In this document: positions 9,333 through 17,405 of the stretch, piece after piece
Position numbering within the stretch: the first letter of the stretch is position 1
Layout: each line of letters opens with the position of its first letter
DNA from: Persicirhabdus sediminis
GTDB lineage: Bacteria; Verrucomicrobiota; Verrucomicrobiia; Verrucomicrobiales; Akkermansiaceae
DNA length: 64,000 nucleotides
NCBI RefSeq assembly: GCF_016595495.1
Contig: NZ_JAENIM010000039.1
Location: 478,659-542,658, forward strand
Reading direction: 5' to 3'
Notes under the pieces: model-generated
What the model was told of the DNA's origin: nothing
Database searches by the model: none
Seen by the model: the letters and a program-made list of their open reading frames with translations, nothing else
Made by a program: the position numbers and the translations under genes

Positions 9333-12050
9333 CTAGAAATTTGGCACAATGAGTATGCGGTAAAATCCAGCTGGCTCATCGTTAGATTTTTGATCTGATA
9401 GGATTTTAAATTGAACCGGATTGCTGCCGGATTGTTGGTAGATCGTCGCGCCATTTGTAGCGGTGAGCGTTCCTCCAGCTAGGCTCTGGGCGATGGTTGT
9501 CCAATCACCCTCGGCCAGACTAGTGGATTGCTGCAGGTAAAGGTTGATGTCATCACGGTTAGCGATCTGGCTAAGTTCTAGCTGTGGTCGATTATTTGGG
9601 CCAGCTGGCGTTAGGGTAATCCATGAACCAGCTGACTGTGCTTCCAGCGCGTAGCTGAGCATGGTTTTGTCAGATTGGGTGCCCGATGTAGCTGGGTCTC
9701 TGAGTTCATCGATAGAAAAGTTATCAATGCGCCATTGGCCAAAGCTGGTGGCTGGTTCTAATGACATCGTATAGGTTTTGCCGTCGGTCACGGTGTTGAG
9801 GCGCATGCCTTCGACGATGGTATTGCTATCGTAAATGGCCTCGTCGTAAATGCGGACTTTTCCAGCTGCGAGTAGAGCGTTGAAGTAGACGCTGGCGTCG
9901 CTGCCCGAGTTGATGACGAATCTGGAAACAAAATCTGGCGAGCGCAAGTTGGTAGGCAGGTGTAGCGCCAGCTGGGATTTGATTTCATCGTAGCTAGAAT
10001 CTCCAGCTAGATTAGTAATTTCATCGGGGTCCTTGATGCGGTCGTAGAGTTCTTCCTCGCCGTTATTCCATAGAATATAACAATAGTCGTTAGTTTTCAC
10101 TGCATGGTTATTGCCTAGCAGTGTGGTGACGGCTGGGTAATCCCATCTGATCTGTGGGTTGTCGATGAGTGGCTTGATGCTGCGTCCTTCGAGCATCGGG
10201 TTTTTGTCTATGCCGGCAAAATCCTGCACTGTTGGATAGAGGTCTAGCAGGCTGATGAGTTTGTCATCAATCACCTGTGAGGGAACGGTGTAGCTGGTAT
10301 CCACTGTATTGATCTGGCCGGCGACGACAAATGGGATGCGGGTTGAGCAATCCCACAGTGAGTGCTTTTGATAGAGGCCTTTTTCTCCCAGATGGTAGCC
10401 GTGGTCAGACATCAAAATGATGATGGTATTATCTGCGTACGGGCTGTCTGCTAGCGTATCGAGCACACGCCCAACTTGATCGTCAGTAAAGGCGGTGCAG
10501 GCGAGGTAGGCTTGCATGATTTCGCGGCGCTGTTGCGTAGTGATAGGCTCTCTGCCATTTACCTCAGCTAGGTTTGGGTATTGCGATCCAATGCTCAAGC
10601 GCTTCGCCTCAGCTGGCACGTCGTCCATGTCATCAGCTTCGTAGCGCGATAGCTGGAGTGCATCCATGTTAGGAAATCGGTCAAAGTATGCTTGCGGTGT
10701 GTACCAAGGCACATGTGGCTGGACAAAGCCGACCATCAGAAGGAATGGTTTGTCGTGTTCTTCTTCAAGACGCGCCACGGCAAAGTTGCCATTTTTGTAA
10801 TCTGAAAAGTTGGCGTCACTATCGCCATAGCTAGGCACTCCCCAGTCGGTAGAGGTTTTATTTTGATCCCACTCCATGCCCTCGTGGCTGCCAAATGCAC
10901 GGGTTCCGCCAGACTGGTCTACGGTGTCCGCGTTAGATCCGAGGTGATAGATTTTGCCTCCAGCAAAAACTTTATAACCTTGATTGCGAAAATGGGTCTC
11001 CATGACCAAACCGCCTAATTCAAGCGCACGATTTTTCACGGCGCTGTTGCTCATGTGGCCGTCAAAGCCCATTGTCGCAGGGCTCAGCCCCGACATGAGT
11101 GAGGCGCGCGACGGCCCGCATAGTGCATAGTTGCAATGGGCATCTTTGAACACCGTGCCTTGCGCTGCCAACTTGTCCATATTGGGAGTTAGCGCATCAG
11201 GGTTCTGGTCAGTGAATGCCGGCACGTCCTTGAGATCGTCCACCATGATGATGAGGATGTTGGGACGCTCGCGTTGCGGGGTGAAACCCGTATCGTTAGC
11301 TGGTGTGTCTGAGCTTACGGTAAATTGTTTGATTCTTAGGTGATCGCCAGCTGAAGTGGCTGTACTTCCTGCATCTATCAACAATCCAATATTTGTTATT
11401 GTTCCTGAGACATCGGTCGCTGCAGATCCAACGGCTAGCTGGCTAGAGGTGCCTAGCTGGACATTATTGAGCAATTTCCAATCATTCGCGGTAGCGGAGC
11501 TATTGATCAAATAGCTATCAGATCTCGGTGTGGCACCGCTTCCTGGATTGTTGCGGCTGTCGGTAAATGACGTTTGGTGGACATGCCATTGACCGTCAAT
11601 TTCAGCCGCGAGCTGGATCTTGGCATTTGTATTGTCGCCAATCCATTCAATGGTGATAGATTCAATTTCTTCTAGCTGGCTGAAGTTATTGGCTTCGGTG
11701 AATAATAAGGCTGGTGAATTAATGGTATCGCCGCCGATTGATGGTGCTTTCTGAGGTGCAAAATAGGCATAAGCTCCATTCGATGTGGTGGCGCCGACGC
11801 CAGCATTTGATGCGGACAGATCTGTGAGTTGGCTTTGGCCCGTTGCGTTGTGTTGCGCCCATGCGCTCCAGCCGACCGAAGCAATGGACGCATTTGTATT
11901 ATTAGCGGGAAATGTCGTTTCGTAGAGTGTTGCAGATTTGGCCACAGAGCTGGAAATGATCACGGCGCCTAGGCTAAGCAAGGGGATTAGAAGACGTGTT
12001 AGCGGCGCGGCTTTGGGTATGGATTGCATGTGGGATATAGAAGTGGTCAA
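9333..12050 (-). CDS. Large secreted sulfatase, iduronate-2-sulfatase-like
   Basis: A 905-aa secreted protein. N-terminal signal (LTRLLIPLLSLGAVIISSSVAKSA, about residues 17-40), then about 210 residues of a beta-rich region that looks carbohydrate-binding or adhesive. The sulfatase domain starts at RPNILIIMVDDLKD (about 262) and has the modification motif CGPSR at residues 311-315, where Cys becomes formylglycine. FGSHEGMEWDQ, GFVQPHVPWYTP and MSDHGYHLGEKGLYQKHSLWD follow, as in iduronate-2-sulfatases. A further 200 residues of beta-sandwich-like sequence close the protein. It probably removes sulfate from a polysaccharide. There is no PEP-CTERM or obvious anchor. No maturation enzyme is encoded in the window. 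Confidence 0.88.
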   Translation of the reverse strand: MTTSISHMQSIPKAAPLTRLLIPLLSLGAVIISSSVAKSATLYETTFPANNTNASIASVGWSAWAQHNATGQSQLTDLSASNAGVGATTSNGAYAYFAPQKAPSIGGDTINSPALLFTEANNFSQLEEIESITIEWIGDNTNAKIQLAAEIDGQWHVHQTSFTDSRNNPGSGATPRSDSYLINSSATANDWKLLNNVQLGTSSQLAVGSAATDVSGTITNIGLLIDAGSTATSAGDHLRIKQFTVSSDTPANDTGFTPQRERPNILIIMVDDLKDVPAFTDQNPDALTPNMDKLAAQGTVFKDAHCNYALCGPSRASLMSGLSPATMGFDGHMSNSAVKNRALELGGLVMETHFRNQGYKVFAGGKIYHLGSNADTVDQSGGTRAFGSHEGMEWDQNKTSTDWGVPSYGDSDANFSDYKNGNFAVARLEEEHDKPFLLMVGFVQPHVPWYTPQAYFDRFPNMDALQLSRYEADDMDDVPAEAKRLSIGSQYPNLAEVNGREPITTQQRREIMQAYLACTAFTDDQVGRVLDTLADSPYADNTIIILMSDHGYHLGEKGLYQKHSLWDCSTRIPFVVAGQINTVDTSYTVPSQVIDDKLISLLDLYPTVQDFAGIDKNPMLEGRSIKPLIDNPQIRWDYPAVTTLLGNNHAVKTNDYCYILWNNGEEELYDRIKDPDEITNLAGDSSYDEIKSQLALHLPTNLRSPDFVSRFVINSGSDASVYFNALLAAGKVRIYDEAIYDSNTIVEGMRLNTVTDGKTYTMSLEPATSFGQWRIDNFSIDELRDPATSGTQSDKTMLSYALEAQSAGSWITLTPAGPNNRPQLELSQIANRDDINLYLQQSTSLAEGDWTTIAQSLAGGTLTATNGATIYQQSGSNPVQFKILSDQKSNDEPAGFYRILIVPNF

Positions 12051-12448
12051 AATGATCCGGAGGGAAACGGTGATGACATGCTAAAATATTTCCTCAGTGC
12101 CAGCTGTCGATGTTAATTTACCTGTAAACTAGGGTTTTGCTGAGGAATTGATGATATGTGCCACATGTGAATGAGGGGCAATCGATTATGTGAAATAACA
12201 GCCCTTGTGGTTGATGGTTTTGATTCGCAGGGCAGTGTGATAGTTTTTTACTGGGCGAATCAGTCGATGGATATAATTTTTTTGTCAGCTGGAAATGGCC
12301 TATGTCGCAGGCCGTTAGTGGTTAGGGGGCTTTGGTTTAAACGGTCGATAGTGAGAAATAATATGAAATATTAGCGATTGCGACTATGTATTATTGTTAC
12401 CTCTCGAGTTGGAGGATTAGATTAAAAACTAACACTAACTACAATAAT
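12051..12448. other. Intergenic region upstream of sulfatase and Cys-rich peptide
   Basis: A 398-bp divergent spacer rich in A+T toward the peptide gene. A 67-codon frame at 12171-12374 shows no signal, motif or ribosome site and was not called. It presumably holds promoters for both neighbours, but none is clear enough to mark. Confidence 0.5.
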
Positions 12449-12634
12449 ATGATCAAAGCAATTACAGTAATCGGATTCATCATGGCGGCTCCATTCGCAA
12501 TGGCCTCAGACTGCGGCAAAGAGAAAAGCACATGCGGCGGCAAAGAGAAGACTGAGAAGTGCGACAAGAAAAACGAATCAGGCTGCGAGAAAAAGAAAGA
12601 CACCTGCACTAAGAAAAAAGAATGCGGTAAGTAA
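12449..12634 (+). CDS. Small secreted Cys/Lys-rich peptide
   Basis: A 61-aa precursor. Residues 1-20 form a clean Sec signal peptide (basic start, IKAITVIGFIMAAPFAMAS). The mature 41 residues contain six Cys (positions 22, 29, 38, 46, 53, 59), with the rest almost entirely Lys, Glu, Asp, Gly, Ser and Thr. The Cys spacing of 6-9 residues is regular. I do not recognise a family. Possible roles are metal binding or a disulfide-rich envelope peptide, and both are guesses. The start is the ATG at 12449; an in-frame extension to 12386 would bury the signal peptide. A strong terminator follows, so it is probably monocistronic and well expressed. Confidence 0.7.
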   Translation: MIKAITVIGFIMAAPFAMASDCGKEKSTCGGKEKTEKCDKKNESGCEKKKDTCTKKKECGK

Positions 12635-12680
12635 TCGTATCTTCTAAAGATTTTCCAGCTAGAGTGATTCTAGCTACATA

Positions 12681-12714
12681 AAAAAAGTCAGCCCGTAATT
12701 GGGCTGACTTTTTT
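12681..12714. terminator. Strong bidirectional terminator
   Basis: Perfect 14-bp stem (AAAAAAGTCAGCCC and its mirror) with a 6-nt loop and flanking A/T runs on both sides, between the convergent peptide gene and the DUF3127 gene. Confidence 0.92.
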
Positions 12715-12748
12715 TATTAAATGATCCAGTTAGCTGGATTGTGTGAGC

Positions 12749-13180
12749 TTAGAACGGTGGCTCGTCGCCACGAAGGTCTTCTACTGATGGCTCGCCGAAG
12801 CTGTTATCTTCAACGAAGCTTGGCTCGGAACCAAAGTTGTTAGCTGGAGCTTGTTGTTGCTGTTGTTGCTGGCCGCCGGCTTGGATTTTCCATGCGTTGA
12901 GGTTGACGTAGTATTTGCCGTTGTATTCATTTCCGCGGATATCGAAGCTGACGCTGACCTCTTGTCCTACCTGTAGGTTGTCGAGCAGAGCAGTTTTATC
13001 TCTAGCAGTTTCAAATTTGATGTCTTGTGGATACTTGCTATCTTCAGTGGTGATAACAAATTCACGCTTGGTGAATCCGCGGTTGAATGTCTGCAGGTCG
13101 GAAATGAGTTTGATTTTGCCACGGGCTTCGTACATGCCCATTTCTTCGGTCATGGTTTGCGGATTGTCAACAAATCTCAT
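12749..13180 (-). CDS. DUF3127 (OB-fold, SSB-like) protein
   Basis: A 143-aa protein. Residues about 17-100 match the DUF3127 pattern: ARGKIKLISDLQTFNRGFTKREFVITTE, YPQDIKFETARDKTALLDNL, VGQEVSVSFDIRGNEYNGKYYVNLNAWKI. This looks like a single-stranded-DNA-binding OB fold. The C-terminal part is low-complexity with seven consecutive Gln, followed by an acidic tail ending DEPPF, which resembles the acidic DDxPF tip of SSB proteins that recruits partner proteins. That likeness supports a nucleic-acid role but is an inference. Several in-frame ATGs (13180, 13153, 13141, 13135) are possible starts. It is divergent from the M41 peptidase gene, with the starts 63 bp apart. Confidence 0.85.
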   Translation of the reverse strand: MRFVDNPQTMTEEMGMYEARGKIKLISDLQTFNRGFTKREFVITTEDSKYPQDIKFETARDKTALLDNLQVGQEVSVSFDIRGNEYNGKYYVNLNAWKIQAGGQQQQQQQAPANNFGSEPSFVEDNSFGEPSVEDLRGDEPPF

Positions 13181-13243
13181 TGGCGATGTGGGTTTATTTT
13201 TTCTGCCCTTGCCGCTGGCTGGCTAGTCATTTATGCCGAGTTG

Positions 13244-13720
13244 ATGGAAGGGAAAAAGAAGCTCACAGCATTTCATGAAGCTGGCCATGCGGTGGTGGCC
13301 TTGTTGGTTGGTCGGCCGGTGCAAAAGGTGAGCATTATTCCATCACAGAATCGGCTAGGCTCGTGCCACATGAGCAAGGGGAGAAGTAAAAAAGCTCAGG
13401 ATGCATTGGAGTCTGAGATGTTGATTTTGTTAGCTGGCATGGCGGCAGAAGGGCGAGTGGCTGGGCGATATAATGTAGCTGGAGCGCAGCAGGACCTAAT
13501 GATGGTGCAGAAGCTAGCTAGCCAGCGTGCTGGAAATCAAAGACAGATGGAGAAACTTGTTCATCGCACGCTGGATAAGGTGAATCACATGTTGCGCGAT
13601 CAGGCGACTTGGTCGGCGGTGAAGTCGATTGCTAACGCGCTGCTAGATAGCGAGTCTATCAGCGGTCGGGAAGCCAAGCACTTGCTGACGATGGCGCAGA
13701 ATAGTAGCGGCGGAAAATAA
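13244..13720 (+). CDS. Stand-alone M41 (FtsH-type) peptidase domain protein
   Basis: A 158-aa protein made of the FtsH peptidase domain without the AAA ATPase part. The zinc motif is FHEAGHAVV (HExxH) near residue 10. The family's glycine-rich LLAGMAAEGRVAGRYNVAGAQQDLMM segment supplies the third metal-ligand region (usually Asp; the Asp in AQQDL fits). No membrane segment is present from this start. The open frame extends upstream to 13025, but that part overlaps the antisense DUF3127 gene and has no family likeness, so the ATG at 13244 is preferred. Isolated M41 domains are known in databases but poorly studied; without an ATPase the protein may act on already unfolded substrates or with a partner. 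Confidence 0.8.
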   Translation: MEGKKKLTAFHEAGHAVVALLVGRPVQKVSIIPSQNRLGSCHMSKGRSKKAQDALESEMLILLAGMAAEGRVAGRYNVAGAQQDLMMVQKLASQRAGNQRQMEKLVHRTLDKVNHMLRDQATWSAVKSIANALLDSESISGREAKHLLTMAQNSSGGK

Positions 13721-13863
13721 ATTTGGCTGGTGGTTATGTTCTAGCTGGTCGGGCTAGTTATCCATCGTGCTAGCTGAAATTGGCTTGATTGTGGTGCCAT
13801 GCGGTGGGGCAATTTAGTAAAATCGATGATCGATTCACTGCGGAGTTCAATTTCCGTAATAAT

Positions 13864-13880
13864 CAACAATTCGATTGTTG
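13864..13880. promoter_or_regulatory. Inverted repeat CAACAAT-TCG-ATTGTTG upstream of acnB
   Basis: Perfect 7-bp arms and 3-bp spacer, centred about 82 bp upstream of the acnB ATG. It could be a repressor site or a leader hairpin; nothing in the sequence decides between them. Confidence 0.35.
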
Positions 13881-13953
13881 GTGTCTATCCGCTGGCGTGA
13901 CGTAAAATCTTCTTGAAATATCGAGGCTCCAGTAGAGACTGCCACGCAGAACG

Positions 13954-16728
13954 ATGAAGCTGTATTTAGACTATTTAAACGAGATTGAAGAGCGTAAGGG
14001 CGAAGGCCTGAACCCTAAGCCAATTGACAGCGGTGAACTGACTAGTGAAATCATTGCCCAGATCAAAGATCTTGATAATGAACACAGAGAAAGTTCGCTC
14101 AATTTTTTAATTTATAACACCCTGCCAGGCACAACTCCTGCAGCGGTCCAAAAAGCAAACTTCCTTAAAGAAATCATTCTTGGTGACGCCGTAGTTCCTG
14201 AGATCACTGTTGATTTTGCTTTCGAGCTGCTTTCACACATGAAGGGTGGTCAATCTATCGAGGTGCTGCTCGACATCGCCCTTGGCGATAATGAGGTGAC
14301 TGCCAAACAAGCAGCTGAAGTACTCAAAACACAGGTGTTCTTGTACGAAGCGGATACAGAGAGACTAGCCGCTGCCTACGAAGCTGGTAATGCGCTAGCT
14401 AAAGAAATCCTCGAGAGCTACTCTAAAGCTGAGTTTTTCACTAAGCTGCCAGAAGTGCAGGAGAAAATCGACGTGGTCACTTATGTGGCTGCGGAAGGTG
14501 ATATTTCTACCGACCTACTTTCACCAGGTAACCAAGCTCACTCACGCTCAGACCGCGAACTGCACGGCAAGTGCCTGATTTCTGTAGAAGCACAAAAGGA
14601 AATCACTGAGCTGCAGAAAGCTAACCTCGGCAAGAGCGTTATGCTCATCGCTGAGAAGGGCACCATGGGGGTGGGATCATCAAGAATGTCAGGCGTGAAT
14701 AATGTGGCGCTTTGGACTGGTCGTCAGGCCAGCCAGTATGTGCCATTTGTTAATATCGCTCCAATCGTAGCTGGAACTAACGGGATTTCACCAATTTTCC
14801 TAACTACCGTAGACGTAACTGGCGGCATCGGCCTTGACCTGAAAAACTGGGTCAAAAAGACTGACGCTAACGGCGAGACTGTAACTGACGAAAGCGGCGA
14901 GCCAGTTCTCGAGCAGACATACTCAGTGGATACTGGTACGGTTCTAACGATCAACACCAAGACCAAGAAGCTCTACAATGGTGAGCAAGAGCTAGTTGAT
15001 ATTTCTTCAGCACTCACACCACAGAAGCTTGAGTTCATCAAGGCTGGTGGTTCTTACGCAATTGTGTTTGGTAAGAAACTTCAGACATTTGCATCGCAGA
15101 CTCTCGGCGTCGACGTTGAGACTGTATTTGCTCCAGCTAAAGAAATCTCTAACGTAGGCCAAGGTCTCACAGCGGTTGAGAAAATCTTTAACAAGAATGC
15201 AGTTGGTGTCACTGAAGGTGCTGTGCTGCACTCAGGATCTGATGTTCGTGTTAAGGTGAACATCGTGGGTTCACAGGATACTACTGGTCTGATGACTGCT
15301 CAGGAGCTGGAAGCGATGGCGGCCACCGTCATCTCTCCAACAGTAGATGCAGCCTATCAGTCTGGCTGTCACACTGCTTCTGTTTGGGATAAAAAAGCCC
15401 AGGCTAACATTCCTAAGCTGATGAGCTTCATGCAGAAGTTTGGTCTCATCACTGCGCGTGACCCTGAAGATAAGTATCACGCAATGACAGACGTGATTCA
15501 CAAGGTTCTCAACGATCTAGCAGTTGACGATTGGGACATCATCATCGGTGGCGATTCACATACCAGAATGTCTAAGGGTGTCGCTTTTGGTGCTGACTCC
15601 GGAACCGTTGCACTGGCGCTCGCTACAGGTGAGGCGACCATGCCAATTCCACAATCTGTTAAAGTGACCTTCAAAGGTGAGCTGAAAAAGCACGTCGACT
15701 TCCGTGATGTGGTTCACGCTACTCAGGCGCAGATGCTGCAGAAGTTTGGCGAGAACGTTTTCCAGGGACGCATTATTGAAGTGCACATTGGCACACTGCC
15801 AGCTGATCAGGCGTTCACTTTCACTGACTGGACCGCAGAGATGAAAGCTAAGGCGTCTATCTGTATTTCTGAAAATGAGACACTCATCGAGTCTCTCGAG
15901 ATTGCTAAAGGTCGTATCCAGATCATGATCGACAAGGGCATGGACAATGAAGGTCAGGTGCTTCAGGGATTGATTGATAAGGCTAACAACCGCATTGCTG
16001 AAATCAAGTCAGGTGAAAACCCAGCGCTAACACCAGATGCTAACGCTAAGTATTCAGCTGAGTTTGTTGTTGATCTCGATCTGATCGATCAGCCAATGAT
16101 CGCCGATCCAGACGTTCACAACGAAGATGTTTCTAAGCGTTACACCCACGATACCATCCGTGAGCTATCATTCTACGGTGGTGAGAAAGTGGTTGATCTT
16201 GGATTTGTTGGATCATGCATGGTGCACAAAGGTGACCTGAAGATTCTCTCACAAATGCTCAAGAACCTAGAAGCTCAGCAGGGTAAAGTAGAATTCCAAG
16301 CGCCACTCGTGGTTGCTGCTCCAACATATAACATCATTGATGAGCTTAAAGTTGAGGGTGACTGGGACATTCTGCAGAAATACTCAGGGTTTGTTTTCGA
16401 TGACAGCGCGCCTAAGGGCACTGCTCGCACTGAATACGAAAACATGATGTACCTCGAGCGCCCTGGTTGCAACCTCTGCATGGGTAACCAGGAGAAGGCT
16501 GAGAAAGGTGATACGGTAATGGCGACTTCGACTCGATTGTTCCAGGGGCGTGTTGTTGCTGACTCAGATCGTAAGAAAGGTGAGTCATTGTTAGCATCTA
16601 CTCCAGTGGTGGTGCTTTCCGCTATTCTCGGAAGAACTCCGAGCATGGATGAATATAAAGTCGCTGTTGAAGGTATCGATCTGACGACTTTTGCTCCACC
16701 TCTTGGCGAGCTGAGCACTAAGCTGTAA
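13954..16728 (+). CDS. acnB: Aconitate hydratase B / 2-methylisocitrate dehydratase
   Basis: TCA-cycle enzyme converting citrate to isocitrate through cis-aconitate using a [4Fe-4S] cluster. The 924-aa length and N-terminal HEAT-like helical domain (residues 1-160) are diagnostic of the B type. The swivel domain follows, with GKSVMLIAEKGTMGVGSSRMSGVNN. Cluster Cys are in the usual three places: a Cys in the SGCHTASVWDKKA region, FVGSCMVHKGD, and GCNLCMGNQ near residue 835. IIGGDSHTRMSKGVAFGADSG is the substrate-binding segment. It is transcribed alone, followed by its own terminator. Confidence 0.97.
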   Translation: MKLYLDYLNEIEERKGEGLNPKPIDSGELTSEIIAQIKDLDNEHRESSLNFLIYNTLPGTTPAAVQKANFLKEIILGDAVVPEITVDFAFELLSHMKGGQSIEVLLDIALGDNEVTAKQAAEVLKTQVFLYEADTERLAAAYEAGNALAKEILESYSKAEFFTKLPEVQEKIDVVTYVAAEGDISTDLLSPGNQAHSRSDRELHGKCLISVEAQKEITELQKANLGKSVMLIAEKGTMGVGSSRMSGVNNVALWTGRQASQYVPFVNIAPIVAGTNGISPIFLTTVDVTGGIGLDLKNWVKKTDANGETVTDESGEPVLEQTYSVDTGTVLTINTKTKKLYNGEQELVDISSALTPQKLEFIKAGGSYAIVFGKKLQTFASQTLGVDVETVFAPAKEISNVGQGLTAVEKIFNKNAVGVTEGAVLHSGSDVRVKVNIVGSQDTTGLMTAQELEAMAATVISPTVDAAYQSGCHTASVWDKKAQANIPKLMSFMQKFGLITARDPEDKYHAMTDVIHKVLNDLAVDDWDIIIGGDSHTRMSKGVAFGADSGTVALALATGEATMPIPQSVKVTFKGELKKHVDFRDVVHATQAQMLQKFGENVFQGRIIEVHIGTLPADQAFTFTDWTAEMKAKASICISENETLIESLEIAKGRIQIMIDKGMDNEGQVLQGLIDKANNRIAEIKSGENPALTPDANAKYSAEFVVDLDLIDQPMIADPDVHNEDVSKRYTHDTIRELSFYGGEKVVDLGFVGSCMVHKGDLKILSQMLKNLEAQQGKVEFQAPLVVAAPTYNIIDELKVEGDWDILQKYSGFVFDDSAPKGTARTEYENMMYLERPGCNLCMGNQEKAEKGDTVMATSTRLFQGRVVADSDRKKGESLLASTPVVVLSAILGRTPSMDEYKVAVEGIDLTTFAPPLGELSTKL

Positions 16729-16760
16729 GCTCTAATATTTACGCTTTAAGTTAGTATTTC

Positions 16761-16810
16761 TCACCGTCGAATAGTTAGCTCAGCTGGCTGATTCGGCGGT
16801 GATTTTTTTT
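16761..16810 (+). terminator. acnB terminator
   Basis: 12-bp arms TCACCGTCGAAT and ATTCGGCGGTGA (one G-T pair) around an 18-nt loop containing AGCTGG, followed by eight T. Confidence 0.85.
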
Positions 16811-16975
16811 GATGTGGCAGCTGTGGCGTAGTGGTTTTTATTGGGAGCAGTCGAGCTGGCTATGTTTAAAATTCTATCTGATTCGTTCTAGCTGGAGATT
16901 TGTTTGGTGTTTGAGCGCAGAAAAAAGCCAGCTTTTTCACTCGTCAAGCTGACCTGCATCGGGCAAGTGTTGGGC

Positions 16976-17293
16976 ATGAAGAAACTCATCAGCTCGTTGA
17001 CTGCTATTTGTTTGGTTAGCTCGTGTGCGTATTTGACTCACTCAGAAGAGAATGCCTACAGCGCGCCTGAGCCGACATTGCGCATTGCTTCGGCCGCCGA
17101 CTCGGATCTGGCTACGGTGACTCGTGGATATATGATCTATCAAACTCAGTGCGGTCAGTGTCACGAGTACAAAATTGCTGATGATATGAGCAAGGCAAAG
17201 TGGCATCAGATGAACTGGAATGCCGGCTTGGAGAAAGCTGACGAAAAAGATTTGCTTGCCTATTTGGTGGGTGTTCAGCGCATCCGCGAATAA
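16976..17293 (+). CDS. Small c-type cytochrome-like lipoprotein
   Basis: A 105-aa protein. The N-terminus (MKKLISSLTAICLVSSCAYL) is a lipoprotein signal with lipobox VSSC. A single haem c attachment motif, CGQCH, lies near residue 60 in the context RGYMIYQTQCGQCHEYK. Downstream DLLAYLVGVQRIRE resembles the terminal helix of small class I cytochromes, with several Met (DDMSKAKWHQMNW) as possible distal ligands. It would carry electrons on the periplasmic face of a membrane. The upstream in-frame extension to 16904 is not supported. It is convergent with hemH, with a shared terminator between them. The electron partners cannot be read from context. Confidence 0.72.
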   Translation: MKKLISSLTAICLVSSCAYLTHSEENAYSAPEPTLRIASAADSDLATVTRGYMIYQTQCGQCHEYKIADDMSKAKWHQMNWNAGLEKADEKDLLAYLVGVQRIRE

Positions 17294-17328
17294 TCGAACT
17301 ACGTTAGCCTAGCTTGACGTGAAATAAA

Positions 17329-17356
17329 AAAAGCGACTCCGATTGGAGCCGCTTTT
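17329..17356. terminator. Bidirectional terminator between cytochrome and hemH
   Basis: 12-bp arms AAAAGCGACTCC and GGAGCCGCTTTT (one mismatch) with loop GATT and A/T runs on both sides. Confidence 0.88.
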
Positions 17357-17405
17357 CTTGTTGATAGAGAAATGTGATTCTAGCTGGCTAGCCAGCTGGA
17401 ATGAA

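Noticed and set aside
12171-12374. 67-codon frame between sulfatase and Cys-rich peptide
   Set aside because: No signal, motif, ribosome site or conserved composition; A+T-rich spacer DNA.
13025-13243. N-terminal extension of the M41 peptidase
   Set aside because: It overlaps the well-supported antisense DUF3127 gene and has no likeness to FtsH membrane segments.
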